From: an uncultured Bacilli bacterium
Lineage (GTDB): Bacteria; Bacillota_I; Bacilli_A; RF39; UBA660
DNA: 7,164 nt
Assembly (NCBI GenBank): GCA_947631345.1
Contig: CANRKW010000054.1
Location: forward strand, 1 to 7,164
Direction of reading: 5' to 3'
In this document: positions 1 through 6,854 of the stretch, piece after piece
How positions within the stretch are numbered: the first letter of the stretch is position 1
Layout: every line of letters begins with the position of its first letter
The notes under the pieces: generated by a model
Seen by the model: only the letters and a program-made list of their open reading frames with translations
Database searches by the model: none
What the model was told of the DNA's origin: nothing
Position numbers and translations under genes: made by a program

Positions 1-920
1 CCGTACGTCAAAATGATGTTTTATTAGAAAGACGTATAAAAGAATACTTAGCTTTTAGATGTGGTTTTAATGAAATATTTACATATCCTTGGATAGATAT
101 AAAATACATAAATGCAAGTAAAATAGACATATCTAAATGTGTAAGTTTAGCTACACCTCCATCACCTGAATTAAGTGTCCTTCGTTCTTCTTTAGTTCCT
201 GGTATGTTAGAAGCCATTTCTAAAAACATCAGATACTTTAATGAATTTAAATTATTTGAAATGACTGAAGTATATGAAAAAGGAGAATATCACGAAAGTA
301 CAAAAGAAGAAGTTTTACCAATACATAAAAAGTACCTAACTGGATGTGTTGTAGGAAAAGAAAAAGAAGAACTATTCTATATAGTTAAAGGTGTTATAGA
401 AAATATGAGTAGTTACACACATATGGAAAACCTATCATTTTCACATACTGAAAAACCTGAATGGGCTGATAAATTTGCATATTTAAATATAACACTAAAT
501 AATGAAATAATAGGTTCACTAGGACTTTTAAATATTAAAACAATGAACGAAGCAAAAATCAAAAGAGTAAATGTATGTATGTTTGAAATCGATAGTAGTA
601 AATTTATTCCATATTTATCTAGAACAAATACATATAAACCTCTTCCTATATTACCAGTAGTAGAAAAAGACTTATCTATAATAGTAGATGAAAATGTCTC
701 TTGGGCTGATATAAGTAAATACATCAAAAATAAAGTAAACACATTAGACTTTGTAGATGAATACAGTGCTAATATGCCTAAAGGAAAGAAATCTATCACA
801 TTAAAAGTAACATTACTAAATAATGAAAGAAGTCTAACTATGGAAGAAATAAATAAAATAATGGCTGATTTAGTAAAAACATTAAATAAAATGTGTGGAG
901 CAGAATTAAGGGTAGTGTAA
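1..920 (+). CDS. pheT: Phenylalanine--tRNA ligase beta subunit, C-terminal part (5' end outside window)
   Basis: The beta chain of the alpha2-beta2 phenylalanyl-tRNA synthetase, a cytoplasmic enzyme that charges tRNA-Phe. The reading frame is open from position 3 to the TAA at 918-920, giving 306 visible residues of a protein that is usually about 800. Residues 1 to about 200 match the catalytic-like core, with the stretch SPELSVLRSSLVPGMLEAI and then KLFEMTEVYEKG. Residues about 211-305 form the C-terminal FDX-ACB anticodon-binding fold, shown by PVVEKDLSIIV, then GKKSITLKVTL, ERSLTMEEI and the terminal GAELRVV. An ATG at 204 lies inside the conserved core and is not the start. The pheS gene expected upstream is outside the window. 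No hairpin terminator is visible before the lemA promoter, so some read-through is possible. The identification is firm from the two domain signatures. Confidence 0.95.
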   Translation, partial: VRQNDVLLERRIKEYLAFRCGFNEIFTYPWIDIKYINASKIDISKCVSLATPPSPELSVLRSSLVPGMLEAISKNIRYFNEFKLFEMTEVYEKGEYHESTKEEVLPIHKKYLTGCVVGKEKEELFYIVKGVIENMSSYTHMENLSFSHTEKPEWADKFAYLNITLNNEIIGSLGLLNIKTMNEAKIKRVNVCMFEIDSSKFIPYLSRTNTYKPLPILPVVEKDLSIIVDENVSWADISKYIKNKVNTLDFVDEYSANMPKGKKSITLKVTLLNNERSLTMEEINKIMADLVKTLNKMCGAELRVV

Positions 921-937
921 ATAAATTCTAAAAAAAG

Positions 938-966
938 TTTCAATTTAATTATAAGAGTGATATAAT
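938..966 (+). promoter_or_regulatory. Probable sigma-A promoter of lemA with extended -10
   Basis: A perfect TATAAT (961-966) is preceded by TG at 958-959, giving an extended -10 of the TGN type. A weak -35, TTTCAA (938-943), lies 17 bp upstream. Transcription would begin near 973, about 20 nt before the lemA ATG. The -10 and spacer lie inside a 9-bp AT-only inverted repeat (944-952 and 962-970). Confidence 0.55.
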
Positions 967-992
967 TAAACTAGAAAGAGAGATGTTAAAAT

Positions 993-1547
993 ATGAATAT
1001 AGTTTTAATAGTTGTTTTAGTTATAGCTGTATTAATAATACTTTATTTTGTAGGTACTTATAATACACTAGTAAAATTAAGAAACAGAGTAAATGACCAA
1101 TGGGGGCAAATTGAAGTTCAATTAAAAAGAAGATTTGACTTAATACCTAATATAGTAGAAACTGTAAAAGGTTATGCAAAACACGAAAGTGAATCTTTAA
1201 AAGGAATAATTGAAGCAAGAAACAAATTCAATGTAGCAAGTACTAGAAGTGATGAAATGAAAGCAAGTAATCAACTTACTGGAGCTATAAGAGGAATATT
1301 CGCATTAAGTGAAAGTTATCCTGAATTAAAAGCAAATCAAAATTTCTTAGATTTACAAGAAACATTAAAAGATACAGAAGATAAAATCAGCAGTGCTAGA
1401 CAATTCTATAATGACACAGTAGTTAGTTTAAATGATAAAGTAATGATGTTTCCTTCAAATATAGTTGCTAAAATGTTCAAATTTGAAAAAGTAGCATATT
1501 TTGAAGCTGAAAGTGAGGCTAAAGAAGCACCTAAGGTTAGTTTTTAA
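993..1547 (+). CDS. lemA: LemA family protein
   Basis: A 184-residue membrane-anchored LemA protein of the family's usual length. Residues 2-20 form one hydrophobic helix (MNIVLIVVLVIAVLIILYFV) followed at once by basic residues (KLRNR), which predicts an outside N-terminus and a cytoplasmic body. The rest is the helical coiled-coil-like LemA fold with family signatures: YNTLVKLRNRVNDQWGQIEV at about 23-42, QLKRRFDLIPNIVETVKGYA at 43-62, and NQNFLDLQETLKDTEDKI followed by FYNDTVVSLN in the second half. The C-terminal tail ending APKVSF is also typical. The biochemical role of the family is not settled. The ATG follows a purine stretch (975-982) that is only a weak Shine-Dalgarno. The next gene encodes DUF2207, a common LemA partner, so the two probably act together at the membrane, which is inference from context. 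Confidence 0.95.
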   Translation: MNIVLIVVLVIAVLIILYFVGTYNTLVKLRNRVNDQWGQIEVQLKRRFDLIPNIVETVKGYAKHESESLKGIIEARNKFNVASTRSDEMKASNQLTGAIRGIFALSESYPELKANQNFLDLQETLKDTEDKISSARQFYNDTVVSLNDKVMMFPSNIVAKMFKFEKVAYFEAESEAKEAPKVSF

Positions 1548-1571
1548 GGCTTACGAAAGTAAGTCTTTTTT
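1546..1571 (+). terminator. Intercistronic hairpin/T-run, probably a leaky terminator between lemA and the DUF2207 gene
   Basis: GGCTTAC (1548-1554) pairs with GTAAGTC (1559-1565), including one G-U pair, around a GAAA tetraloop. Six T residues (1566-1571) follow, and the two A residues of the lemA stop codon can extend the stem. The element begins in the lemA stop and ends 2 nt before the Shine-Dalgarno region of the next gene. No new promoter is visible, so partial termination that lowers DUF2207 relative to LemA is the simplest reading. A 3'-end-protecting or processing hairpin is the alternative. Confidence 0.6.
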
Positions 1572-1585
1572 AAAAGGAGAAATAA

Positions 1586-3448
1586 ATGAAAAAAATAGTT
1601 ATATCTGTATTATTGTGTTTTATGTTTTTACCTAATTTAAATGCCATAGATTATAAAATAGATGACTATATAACTGATGCAAGTATCGATATATCAGGTA
1701 ATTTACTAATAAAAGAAGTCATTAAAATGAGTGGAACATACAATGGTTATGTAAGAGAAATAAAATACAAAAACGATAAGTTAGATAAATTTACTGGTAA
1801 AAAAAGTGACTTCTATGGAAGTGATATATATAATAGTAGTGGTATAGAATTATATAAAGTAGGTAAAATAGACTGGAAAGGGGACTTAAATTTTGAAGTT
1901 TTTGATAAAGAAGTAACATTATTTAATGAGTGTACAGATGAAAGTAATTGTTACACTAAAGAAGATAATAATGATACTTTTAGTATAACTATGTACAATA
2001 AAACAAATAACAATTCCACATATTTTTACATAGAATATTTACTTGCTAACACAGTTGTAATTCACGAAGATGTAGCAGAATTATACTATAATTTTATAGG
2101 AAGTGATTTTACTGATAAAATAGGTAATTATCAACTTAGATTAGTACTTCCTATGCAAACTAAAGAAGAAATAAAAATATGGGCACACGGTCCATTAAAT
2201 GGAGAAGTAAGCATTTTAAAAAATAGTGATGGAATATATGGAGGAGGATACTTACATATAAATAACATACCCAATAACACTCCTTTAGATATGCGAATGA
2301 CTTTTCCTAAAGATCTAATAGTAGTAGATCATCCGTTTTTAAAGAAAAGCAATGTTAAAGCTCTTCCTTATATATTAGAAGTAGAAGAAAAAAGAAGTAA
2401 AGACGCGAATAATCAAAGAAAATTTAATAGATTACTTCTTTCTATTTCATATGGAAGTTGTATTTCTTATATATTAATAACTATAATACTATTTATATAC
2501 ATATACATAAAATACGATAAAGAATACAAAAGTTCTTTTACTAATCAATATAATAGAGAATTTATAGATGACTATGACGTTGTAATAGTAGAATACATAA
2601 TGGACAAAGACATAACAGAAAAATCCTTTAGTACAAGTATTTTAAATATGATATATAAAAAGAATATCTCATTTACTAAAAATGGTAAAAATGACTATAT
2701 ATTTAAAAAAGAAAACACAAATAACTTAAATGAAAGTGAACAAATTATAGTAAAACTCATATTTGATGAAATAGGAGATACTAAAAAAGTAAGTTTAAAT
2801 GAAATAAAAAAATATAGTAAAAAAATAATAAATGAAAAAAGTCCTTTTGTAGATAGATATAACGATTGGAGAAGTAGTGTATTAAATACAGCTGAAAGTC
2901 TAGACTTCTATATAAATAATACTAGTAAAAAACTATTTTTAAGTTTATATGCTATTATAGGTTTTATCTTAACATTTTTTAATATATTTATAGGTGTTTT
3001 CAATATATTAAGTGTATTAGTATTAATATTTGCAGTTTTATACATAATTTATTTAGTCAATTTAAAGAAAAGAACTGTAAAAGGTAATGAACACTATGTA
3101 AGATGGAAAGCATTTAAAAACTTTCTATTAGATTTTGGCAAATTCGATGAAAAAGACTTACCTGATATTAAATTATGGGAAAGATATTTAGTATATGCTA
3201 ATATATTTGGAATTGCTGATAAATTAAGTAAATTAATGAAAATCAAAATTAGTGAAATAAATCCTAATATAGATGTATTTGATTATATAATGTTCTATAA
3301 TTTAAACACAAATTTCAATAATATAGTGACTAATTCAATAAATAATGTTAATATATCTACTATTAACTCTTCTGGTAAAGGCTTCGGTGGAGGTTTCTCT
3401 AGTGGTGGAGGCTTTGGAGGAGGCGGAGGTGGTGGCCATGGATTCTAA
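1586..3448 (+). CDS. DUF2207 family membrane protein with glycine-rich C-terminal tail
   Basis: A 620-residue membrane protein of the DUF2207 family, function unknown. A signal peptide covers residues 1-20 (MKKIVISVLLCFMFLPNLNA). An extracytoplasmic domain follows to about 282, opening with the family pattern IDYKIDDYITDASIDISGNL. TM1 is at about 283-309. A cytoplasmic domain (310-449) contains the conserved ITEKSFSTSILNMIYKKNI stretch. Two adjacent TM helices lie at about 450-492. A cytoplasmic region with the LWERYLVYANIFGIADKL motif comes next, and the protein ends in a Gly-rich tail (598-620) finishing GGHGF. Two cysteines (C116, C122) in the outer domain could form a disulfide. A good AAGGAG (1574-1579) lies 6-7 nt before the ATG. 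It follows lemA, the usual partner. The tail codons double as the ribosome binding site of the next gene. Confidence 0.9.
   Translation: MKKIVISVLLCFMFLPNLNAIDYKIDDYITDASIDISGNLLIKEVIKMSGTYNGYVREIKYKNDKLDKFTGKKSDFYGSDIYNSSGIELYKVGKIDWKGDLNFEVFDKEVTLFNECTDESNCYTKEDNNDTFSITMYNKTNNNSTYFYIEYLLANTVVIHEDVAELYYNFIGSDFTDKIGNYQLRLVLPMQTKEEIKIWAHGPLNGEVSILKNSDGIYGGGYLHINNIPNNTPLDMRMTFPKDLIVVDHPFLKKSNVKALPYILEVEEKRSKDANNQRKFNRLLLSISYGSCISYILITIILFIYIYIKYDKEYKSSFTNQYNREFIDDYDVVIVEYIMDKDITEKSFSTSILNMIYKKNISFTKNGKNDYIFKKENTNNLNESEQIIVKLIFDEIGDTKKVSLNEIKKYSKKIINEKSPFVDRYNDWRSSVLNTAESLDFYINNTSKKLFLSLYAIIGFILTFFNIFIGVFNILSVLVLIFAVLYIIYLVNLKKRTVKGNEHYVRWKAFKNFLLDFGKFDEKDLPDIKLWERYLVYANIFGIADKLSKLMKIKISEINPNIDVFDYIMFYNLNTNFNNIVTNSINNVNISTINSSGKGFGGGFSSGGGFGGGGGGGHGF
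3425..3430 (+). promoter_or_regulatory. Shine-Dalgarno of the HD gene embedded in glycine codons
   Basis: GGAGGT (3425-3430) stands 7 nt before the ATG at 3438 and is a near-perfect match to the anti-Shine-Dalgarno. It is formed by glycine codons of the DUF2207 tail. Another GGAGG (3416-3420) lies just upstream. This decides the start of the HD gene: the next in-frame ATG (3468) has no comparable site. Confidence 0.75.
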
Positions 3449-4028
3449 AACTCTAGACAAAATAGAAATGTTTAATAAAGAAATATCTTATATAAAAGAT
3501 GAAAGAATAAAAGAATCAGCTAAAGTATTAATAAATCATATACCAAATTACTTCTTTTCTAAACCTGCAAGTACTACTGGAAAATACCATCCATCATTTA
3601 GTTTAGGAGAATCTGGACTTTTAAGACACACAAAAACAGCTGTAAGAATAGCAAAAACTATATTAGATAACGAAACATTTGGATGTTTTTACACAAATAA
3701 TGAAAAAGATTTAATAATACTTGCAATAATACTACACGATTCAGTAAAATGTGGAGATAATGAAGAATACACTAGATTTGACCATCCTCTTTTATCTAGT
3801 CAATTAGTAGAAAAATATAAAGAAGAAACTAAACTTACTAAAGAAGAAATAGAATTACTTAAAAATATGATAGAAAAACATATGGGACCTTGGATAAATG
3901 ACTATAATGGTAATAAAATACTTGAAAAACCTAAAACTAAATGTGAAAGATTTGTTCATTTGTGTGATTACTTATCTAGTCAAAAGTTTTTAGATGTTAA
4001 ATTTAATAATAACGATATAACTTATTAG
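3438..4028 (+). CDS. HD-domain metal-dependent phosphohydrolase
   Basis: A 196-residue cytoplasmic protein of the HD superfamily, whose members hydrolyse phosphate esters (nucleotides, cyclic dinucleotides or RNA ends) using bound divalent metal. The metal-binding set is visible in order: H64 in [14 protein letters not shown]100-D101 in [15 protein letters not shown]116 in FDHPLL, H148 in IEKHMGPW and D177 in [12 protein letters not shown]. The arrangement, including [15 protein letters not shown] at 50-64, resembles the HD part of YhaM-type exonucleases, but the OB-fold part of YhaM is absent, so the substrate is unknown. The start at 3438 was chosen because GGAGGT precedes it. The same frame stays open upstream to 3345 only because it shadows the DUF2207 gene. 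It overlaps that gene by 11 bp and stops 14 bp before lepA, so all three are probably co-transcribed. Confidence 0.85.
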   Translation: MDSKTLDKIEMFNKEISYIKDERIKESAKVLINHIPNYFFSKPASTTGKYHPSFSLGESGLLRHTKTAVRIAKTILDNETFGCFYTNNEKDLIILAIILHDSVKCGDNEEYTRFDHPLLSSQLVEKYKEETKLTKEEIELLKNMIEKHMGPWINDYNGNKILEKPKTKCERFVHLCDYLSSQKFLDVKFNNNDITY

Positions 4029-4042
4029 AAAAGAGGGAAAAA

Positions 4043-5827
4043 ATGGAACTAAATAAAATAAGAAACTTTTCTATAATCGCACATATTGATCATGGAAAAA
4101 GTACACTTGCTGATAGAATTTTAGAAATATGTGGAAGTGTTTCTAAAAGAGAAATGAAAGAACAAATATTAGATTCAATGGATTTAGAAAGAGAAAGAGG
4201 TATAACTATAAAACTAAATGCAGTTGAACTTAAATATAAAGGTTACACTTTGCATTTAATTGATACTCCTGGACACGTTGACTTTTCATATGAAGTAAGT
4301 AGAAGTCTTGCTGCTTGTGAAGGCGCAATTTTAGTCGTAGATGCAACTCAAGGAATAGAAGCACAAACTCTTGCTAATTTATATTTAGCAATGGAAAATA
4401 ATTTAACTATAATTCCAGTAATAAATAAAATAGACCTACCTAATGCAGAAGTAGAAAAAACAAAAGAAGAAATAATAAATACATTAGGTTTTAAAGAAGA
4501 AGAAATACTTCTTTGTAGTGCTAAAACAGGTGATGGTGTTAAAGAAATACTAGATGAAATTATAAATAAAGTACCTAGTCCTAAAAGTGAAAGTAATGAA
4601 TTAAGAGCTTTAATATTTGATAGTTATTTTGATAGTTATAAAGGTGTTGTTATATTAGTAAGAGTAATGGATGGATGTATAAAAATAAAAGACAAAATAA
4701 AAATGGTTTCTACTAATAGTATATATGAAGTAACTTCTTTAGGAAAAACAACACCAAAAGATAGTAAAAGAGAAATTCTTACTAGTGGAGAAGTAGGTTA
4801 TATTATAGCAAACATAAAAAGCATAACAGATGTAAGAGTAGGAGACACTATTATACACGAAGGAAGTAATGTAAGTCCTTTAAAAGGCTACAAACCTATG
4901 AAACCTATGGTTTATAGTGGATTATTTCCAATAGATAGTAGTAAATATGAATCTTTAAAAGAAGCTTTAATGAAACTTAAACTAAATGATGCATCTTTAG
5001 AATTTGAACCTGAAAAAAGTGATGCCTTAGGTTTTGGATTTAGATGTGGTTTTTTAGGACTTTTACATATGGACATAATAGAAGAAAGAATAGAAAGAGA
5101 ATTTAATATTGAACTTATTTTAACAAGCCCAAGTGTTATATATGAAGTTGAACTTACTAATAAAGAAATAGTATATATAGATAGTCCTAGTAAAATGCCA
5201 GATGCAAATAAAATAAAAACAATAAAAGAACCATTTGTAAAAGCCAATATATTTGTACCTAATGAATATGTAGGAAGTGTAATGGAATTATGTCAAAACA
5301 AAAGAGGGGTATATGTTAATGTACTTTATATAGATCCAAAAAGAGTAAACGTAATATATGAAATGCCTTTAAGTGAAATAGTATATGATTTTTTTGATAA
5401 ACTTAAAAGCTTTACTAAAGGTTATGCATCTTTAGATTACGAGTTTATCGGAAATAGAGAAAGTAAATTAGTAAAACTTGATATATTAATAAATGGAGAA
5501 ATTGTAGATGCATTAAGTATAGTTGTACATAAAAATGATGCTTACAATAGGGGTAAAATAATAGTAGAAAACTTAAAGAAAATAATACCTAGACAACTAT
5601 TTATTGTACCTATACAAGCAAGTATAGGAAGTAAAGTAATTGCAAGAGAAACAATAAGTGCGATGAAGAAAAATGTACTTGCTAAATGTTATGGAGGAGA
5701 TGTATCAAGAAAAAGAAAACTTCTAGAAAAACAAAAAGAAGGAAAAAAACGTATGAAACAAGTTGGTAGTGTAGAAATACCACAAGAAGCATTTTTGAAA
5801 GTTTTAAGTGTAGATAAAGAAGAATAA
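4043..5827 (+). CDS. lepA: Elongation factor 4 (LepA), ribosome-associated GTPase
   Basis: A full-length 594-residue LepA/EF4, close to the 599 of E. coli. It is a translational GTPase related to EF-G that acts on ribosomes and is implicated in back-translocation, initiation or 30S biogenesis. All GTPase motifs are intact: G1 AHIDHGKS (13-20), G2 RGITI (52-56), G3 DTPGH (74-78, with the catalytic histidine 78), G4 NKID (128-131) and G5 SAKTG (159-163). The LepA-specific stretch [20 protein letters not shown] lies in the EF-G-like domains. The diagnostic LepA C-terminal domain ends with [20 protein letters not shown] and [16 protein letters not shown]. The ribosome binding site is GAGG at 4033-4036. 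It is the last protein gene of the cluster. No hairpin follows directly, so its transcript may run into the repeat region up to the terminator at 6052. Confidence 0.98.
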   Translation: MELNKIRNFSIIAHIDHGKSTLADRILEICGSVSKREMKEQILDSMDLERERGITIKLNAVELKYKGYTLHLIDTPGHVDFSYEVSRSLAACEGAILVVDATQGIEAQTLANLYLAMENNLTIIPVINKIDLPNAEVEKTKEEIINTLGFKEEEILLCSAKTGDGVKEILDEIINKVPSPKSESNELRALIFDSYFDSYKGVVILVRVMDGCIKIKDKIKMVSTNSIYEVTSLGKTTPKDSKREILTSGEVGYIIANIKSITDVRVGDTIIHEGSNVSPLKGYKPMKPMVYSGLFPIDSSKYESLKEALMKLKLNDASLEFEPEKSDALGFGFRCGFLGLLHMDIIEERIEREFNIELILTSPSVIYEVELTNKEIVYIDSPSKMPDANKIKTIKEPFVKANIFVPNEYVGSVMELCQNKRGVYVNVLYIDPKRVNVIYEMPLSEIVYDFFDKLKSFTKGYASLDYEFIGNRESKLVKLDILINGEIVDALSIVVHKNDAYNRGKIIVENLKKIIPRQLFIVPIQASIGSKVIARETISAMKKNVLAKCYGGDVSRKRKLLEKQKEGKKRMKQVGSVEIPQEAFLKVLSVDKEE

Positions 5828-5853
5828 ATAGACATAAAAAAGTACAAAAATAA

Positions 5854-5882
5854 TAGACAAACTTATTAAATTGTGATATATT
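5854..5882 (+). promoter_or_regulatory. Predicted promoter of a small RNA downstream of lepA
   Basis: TAGACA (5854-5859) matches the -35 consensus at five of six positions. TATATT (5877-5882) matches the -10 at five of six. The spacer is 17 bp and the -10 is extended by TG at 5874-5875. Transcription would start near 5889, exactly at the base of the stem-loop at 5887-5941. No open reading frame follows before the terminator at 6052. Confidence 0.6.
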
Positions 5883-5940
5883 ATAGATACATAAGTGATT
5901 AAGTTGTGCAAAATTGCATATACTAATAATGTCTTATGTA

Positions 5941-6042
5941 TTAAAAAAGCGGTGATTCCGGCCATAACAGGAACTTAAAAAAGCGGTGATTCCGACCACA
6001 ACAGGAACTTAAAAAAGCGGTGATTCCGACCACAACAGGAAC
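5941..6042 (+). repeat. Three tandem 34-bp repeats
   Basis: Units lie at 5941-5974, 5975-6008 and 6009-6042, with part of a fourth (TTAAAAAAG) at 6043-6051. Each has an A-rich spacer TTAAAAAA followed by a core that begins GCGGTGATTCCG and ends ACAGGAAC. Units 2 and 3 are identical. Unit 1 differs at two places: G for A at 5961 and T for C at 5965. The cores are about half G+C in an otherwise very AT-rich region. In each unit GGT can pair with ACC (or GCC in unit 1, by a wobble) around a 7-nt loop, a weak 3-bp hairpin. There are no unique spacers, so this is not a CRISPR array. Confidence 0.95.
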
Positions 6043-6051
6043 TTAAAAAAG

Positions 6052-6083
6052 AAAACTAGAGAGCACAACTCTAGTTTTATTTC
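6052..6083 (+). terminator. Strong intrinsic terminator after the repeat array
   Basis: AAAACTAGAG (6052-6061) pairs perfectly over 10 bp with CTCTAGTTTT (6069-6078) around a 7-nt loop, and the T-rich TTTTATTT continues past the stem. The A-run before the stem means it could also work on the opposite strand. It would end both the lepA transcript and the small RNA. Confidence 0.85.
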
Positions 6084-6117
6084 ATAAACTTTTATAAAAT
6101 AAAAAATAAAAAAATTC

Positions 6118-6146
6118 TTGATAAAAATAAGTTATTATTGTAATAT
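6118..6146 (+). promoter_or_regulatory. Probable promoter of the DUF5684-like gene
   Basis: TTGATA (6118-6123) matches the -35 at five of six positions, with TAATAT (6141-6146) as a weaker -10 after 17 bp. The A-tract-rich stretch at 6091-6114 looks like an UP element. Transcription would start about 20 nt before the ATG. The TTG of the -35 is in frame with the gene but has no ribosome binding site and is not taken as the start. Confidence 0.5.
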
Positions 6147-6174
6147 TATATATAGAGTAAAAGGGAGTGTAAGT

Positions 6175-6813
6175 ATGCCATTAACATTTTCAAGTTATAT
6201 TGGTAAATTCTTATATATATGGGGATTTTTCATATTAATATCGTTAATATTTTCTTTTTTGTTTGTGTTTTTAGGTGATAATATATTTAGAGAATTTAAA
6301 CAAAAAGAAAATGTAAATTATATTCCTTTTTATAACTTATTAATACTTTTAGATATAGTAAAAATGCCTAGAATTTATTTTGTATTATTATTTCTTCCTA
6401 TATTAAATATTATATGTATTTGTATGATTATGTATAGACTTAGTATTGTTTATAGAACAAGTCGTGCCTTTTCAATTGGACTTATATTATTACCAGTAAT
6501 ATTTGTACCAATACTTAATTTTAAAGATTTATTTAAAAAGGAAGAAAAAGTTATTGAAGAAGAAAATAATAGAGATATTATATTACTTACTCAAGAAGAA
6601 CTTGATAAATTAAATAGCAATAATGAAGAAATACCTAAAGTTGATAGTGTATTCAAATTACCTAAATTAGAAGTAGAAGATATACCTGTATTTAAAGCAA
6701 ATCAAAATAATATAATAGATATTAAGAAACAAAGTGTTGTTCAAAATGAAGAAAGTAATAAATATATGATAGATCCTTATACAGGACAATTAATAGAAAT
6801 AGTTGAATTATAG
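6175..6813 (+). CDS. DUF5684-like small multi-pass membrane protein with acidic C-terminal tail
   Basis: A 212-residue membrane protein of unknown function. Residues about 13-33 form TM1, about 69-88 TM2 and about 100-115 TM3. The segment from IPFYNLLILLDIVKMP (50-65) through FLPILNIICICMIMYRLSIV to SIGLILLPVIFVPILNF matches the pattern I know from DUF5684 (IPFYN, then LLxIPILNI, then GLxLLPxIFxPIL). The assignment is from memory of the pattern. Residues 120-212 are hydrophilic, rich in Glu, Asp and Asn, and lack membrane segments, so they form a probably disordered tail. The ATG at 6175 follows AAGGGAG (6161-6167) at 7 nt and is preferred over the in-frame TTG at 6118, which lies in the promoter. 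It is apparently monocistronic, between a terminator and another non-coding region. Confidence 0.75.
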   Translation: MPLTFSSYIGKFLYIWGFFILISLIFSFLFVFLGDNIFREFKQKENVNYIPFYNLLILLDIVKMPRIYFVLLFLPILNIICICMIMYRLSIVYRTSRAFSIGLILLPVIFVPILNFKDLFKKEEKVIEEENNRDIILLTQEELDKLNSNNEEIPKVDSVFKLPKLEVEDIPVFKANQNNIIDIKKQSVVQNEESNKYMIDPYTGQLIEIVEL

Positions 6814-6816
6814 ATA

Positions 6817-6846
6817 TTGTTTCAATCATATAAAAAATACTATAAA
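6817..6846 (+). promoter_or_regulatory. Possible promoter for the structured region upstream of gatC
   Basis: TTGTTT (6817-6822) and TATAAA (6841-6846, five of six) are separated by 18 bp and would start transcription near 6853, next to the 5' edge of the long-range helix at 6855. A second possible -10, TAGAAT with TG before it (6858-6866), has no good -35. AT-rich sequence makes such matches common, so this is weak. Confidence 0.3.
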
Positions 6847-6854
6847 ATAAAAAA

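Larger units (their letters stand above)
5889..6083 (+). ncRNA. Putative small RNA with 5' stem-loop, three tandem 34-nt repeats and intrinsic terminator
   Basis: Between lepA and the next gene the sequence has a promoter, a stem-loop, a three-copy repeat and a terminator in the order of a free-standing small RNA of about 195 nt. The 5' part folds as ATACATAAG (5887-5895) with CTTATGTAT (5933-5941). Inside this, ATTA-GT (5898-5904, one bulged A) pairs with ACTAAT (5922-5927), and TTGTGCA (5904-5910) closes on TGCATA (5915-5920) around a 4-nt loop. The repeats follow, linked by A-rich spacers. No coding potential is seen: the 34-nt period shifts frame each unit, and the only short ORF (5929-5955, 8 codons) lacks a ribosome site. 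I do not recognise the family. The repeats could bind a protein or another RNA several times over. The alternative is that it is only the 3' untranslated region of lepA. Confidence 0.55.

Noticed and set aside
413..943. Minus-strand ORF of 176 codons
   Set aside because: It is antisense to pheT, with no ribosome site or family resemblance; long shadow frames are expected in such AT-rich genes. The minus-strand ORFs at 8-229 and 4912-5247 were rejected for the same reason.
3345..3437. Upstream extension of the HD protein to an ATG at 3345
   Set aside because: This part is the shadow frame of the Gly-rich DUF2207 tail. GGAGGT places the start at 3438, and the HD family does not need the extra 31 residues.
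5929..5955. Tiny ORF of 8 codons running into the first repeat
   Set aside because: No ribosome binding site precedes it, it is very short, and it lies within the predicted stem-loop.
5941..6051. CRISPR-like array
   Set aside because: The whole 34-bp unit repeats end to end with near identity. There are no unique spacers and no cas genes.
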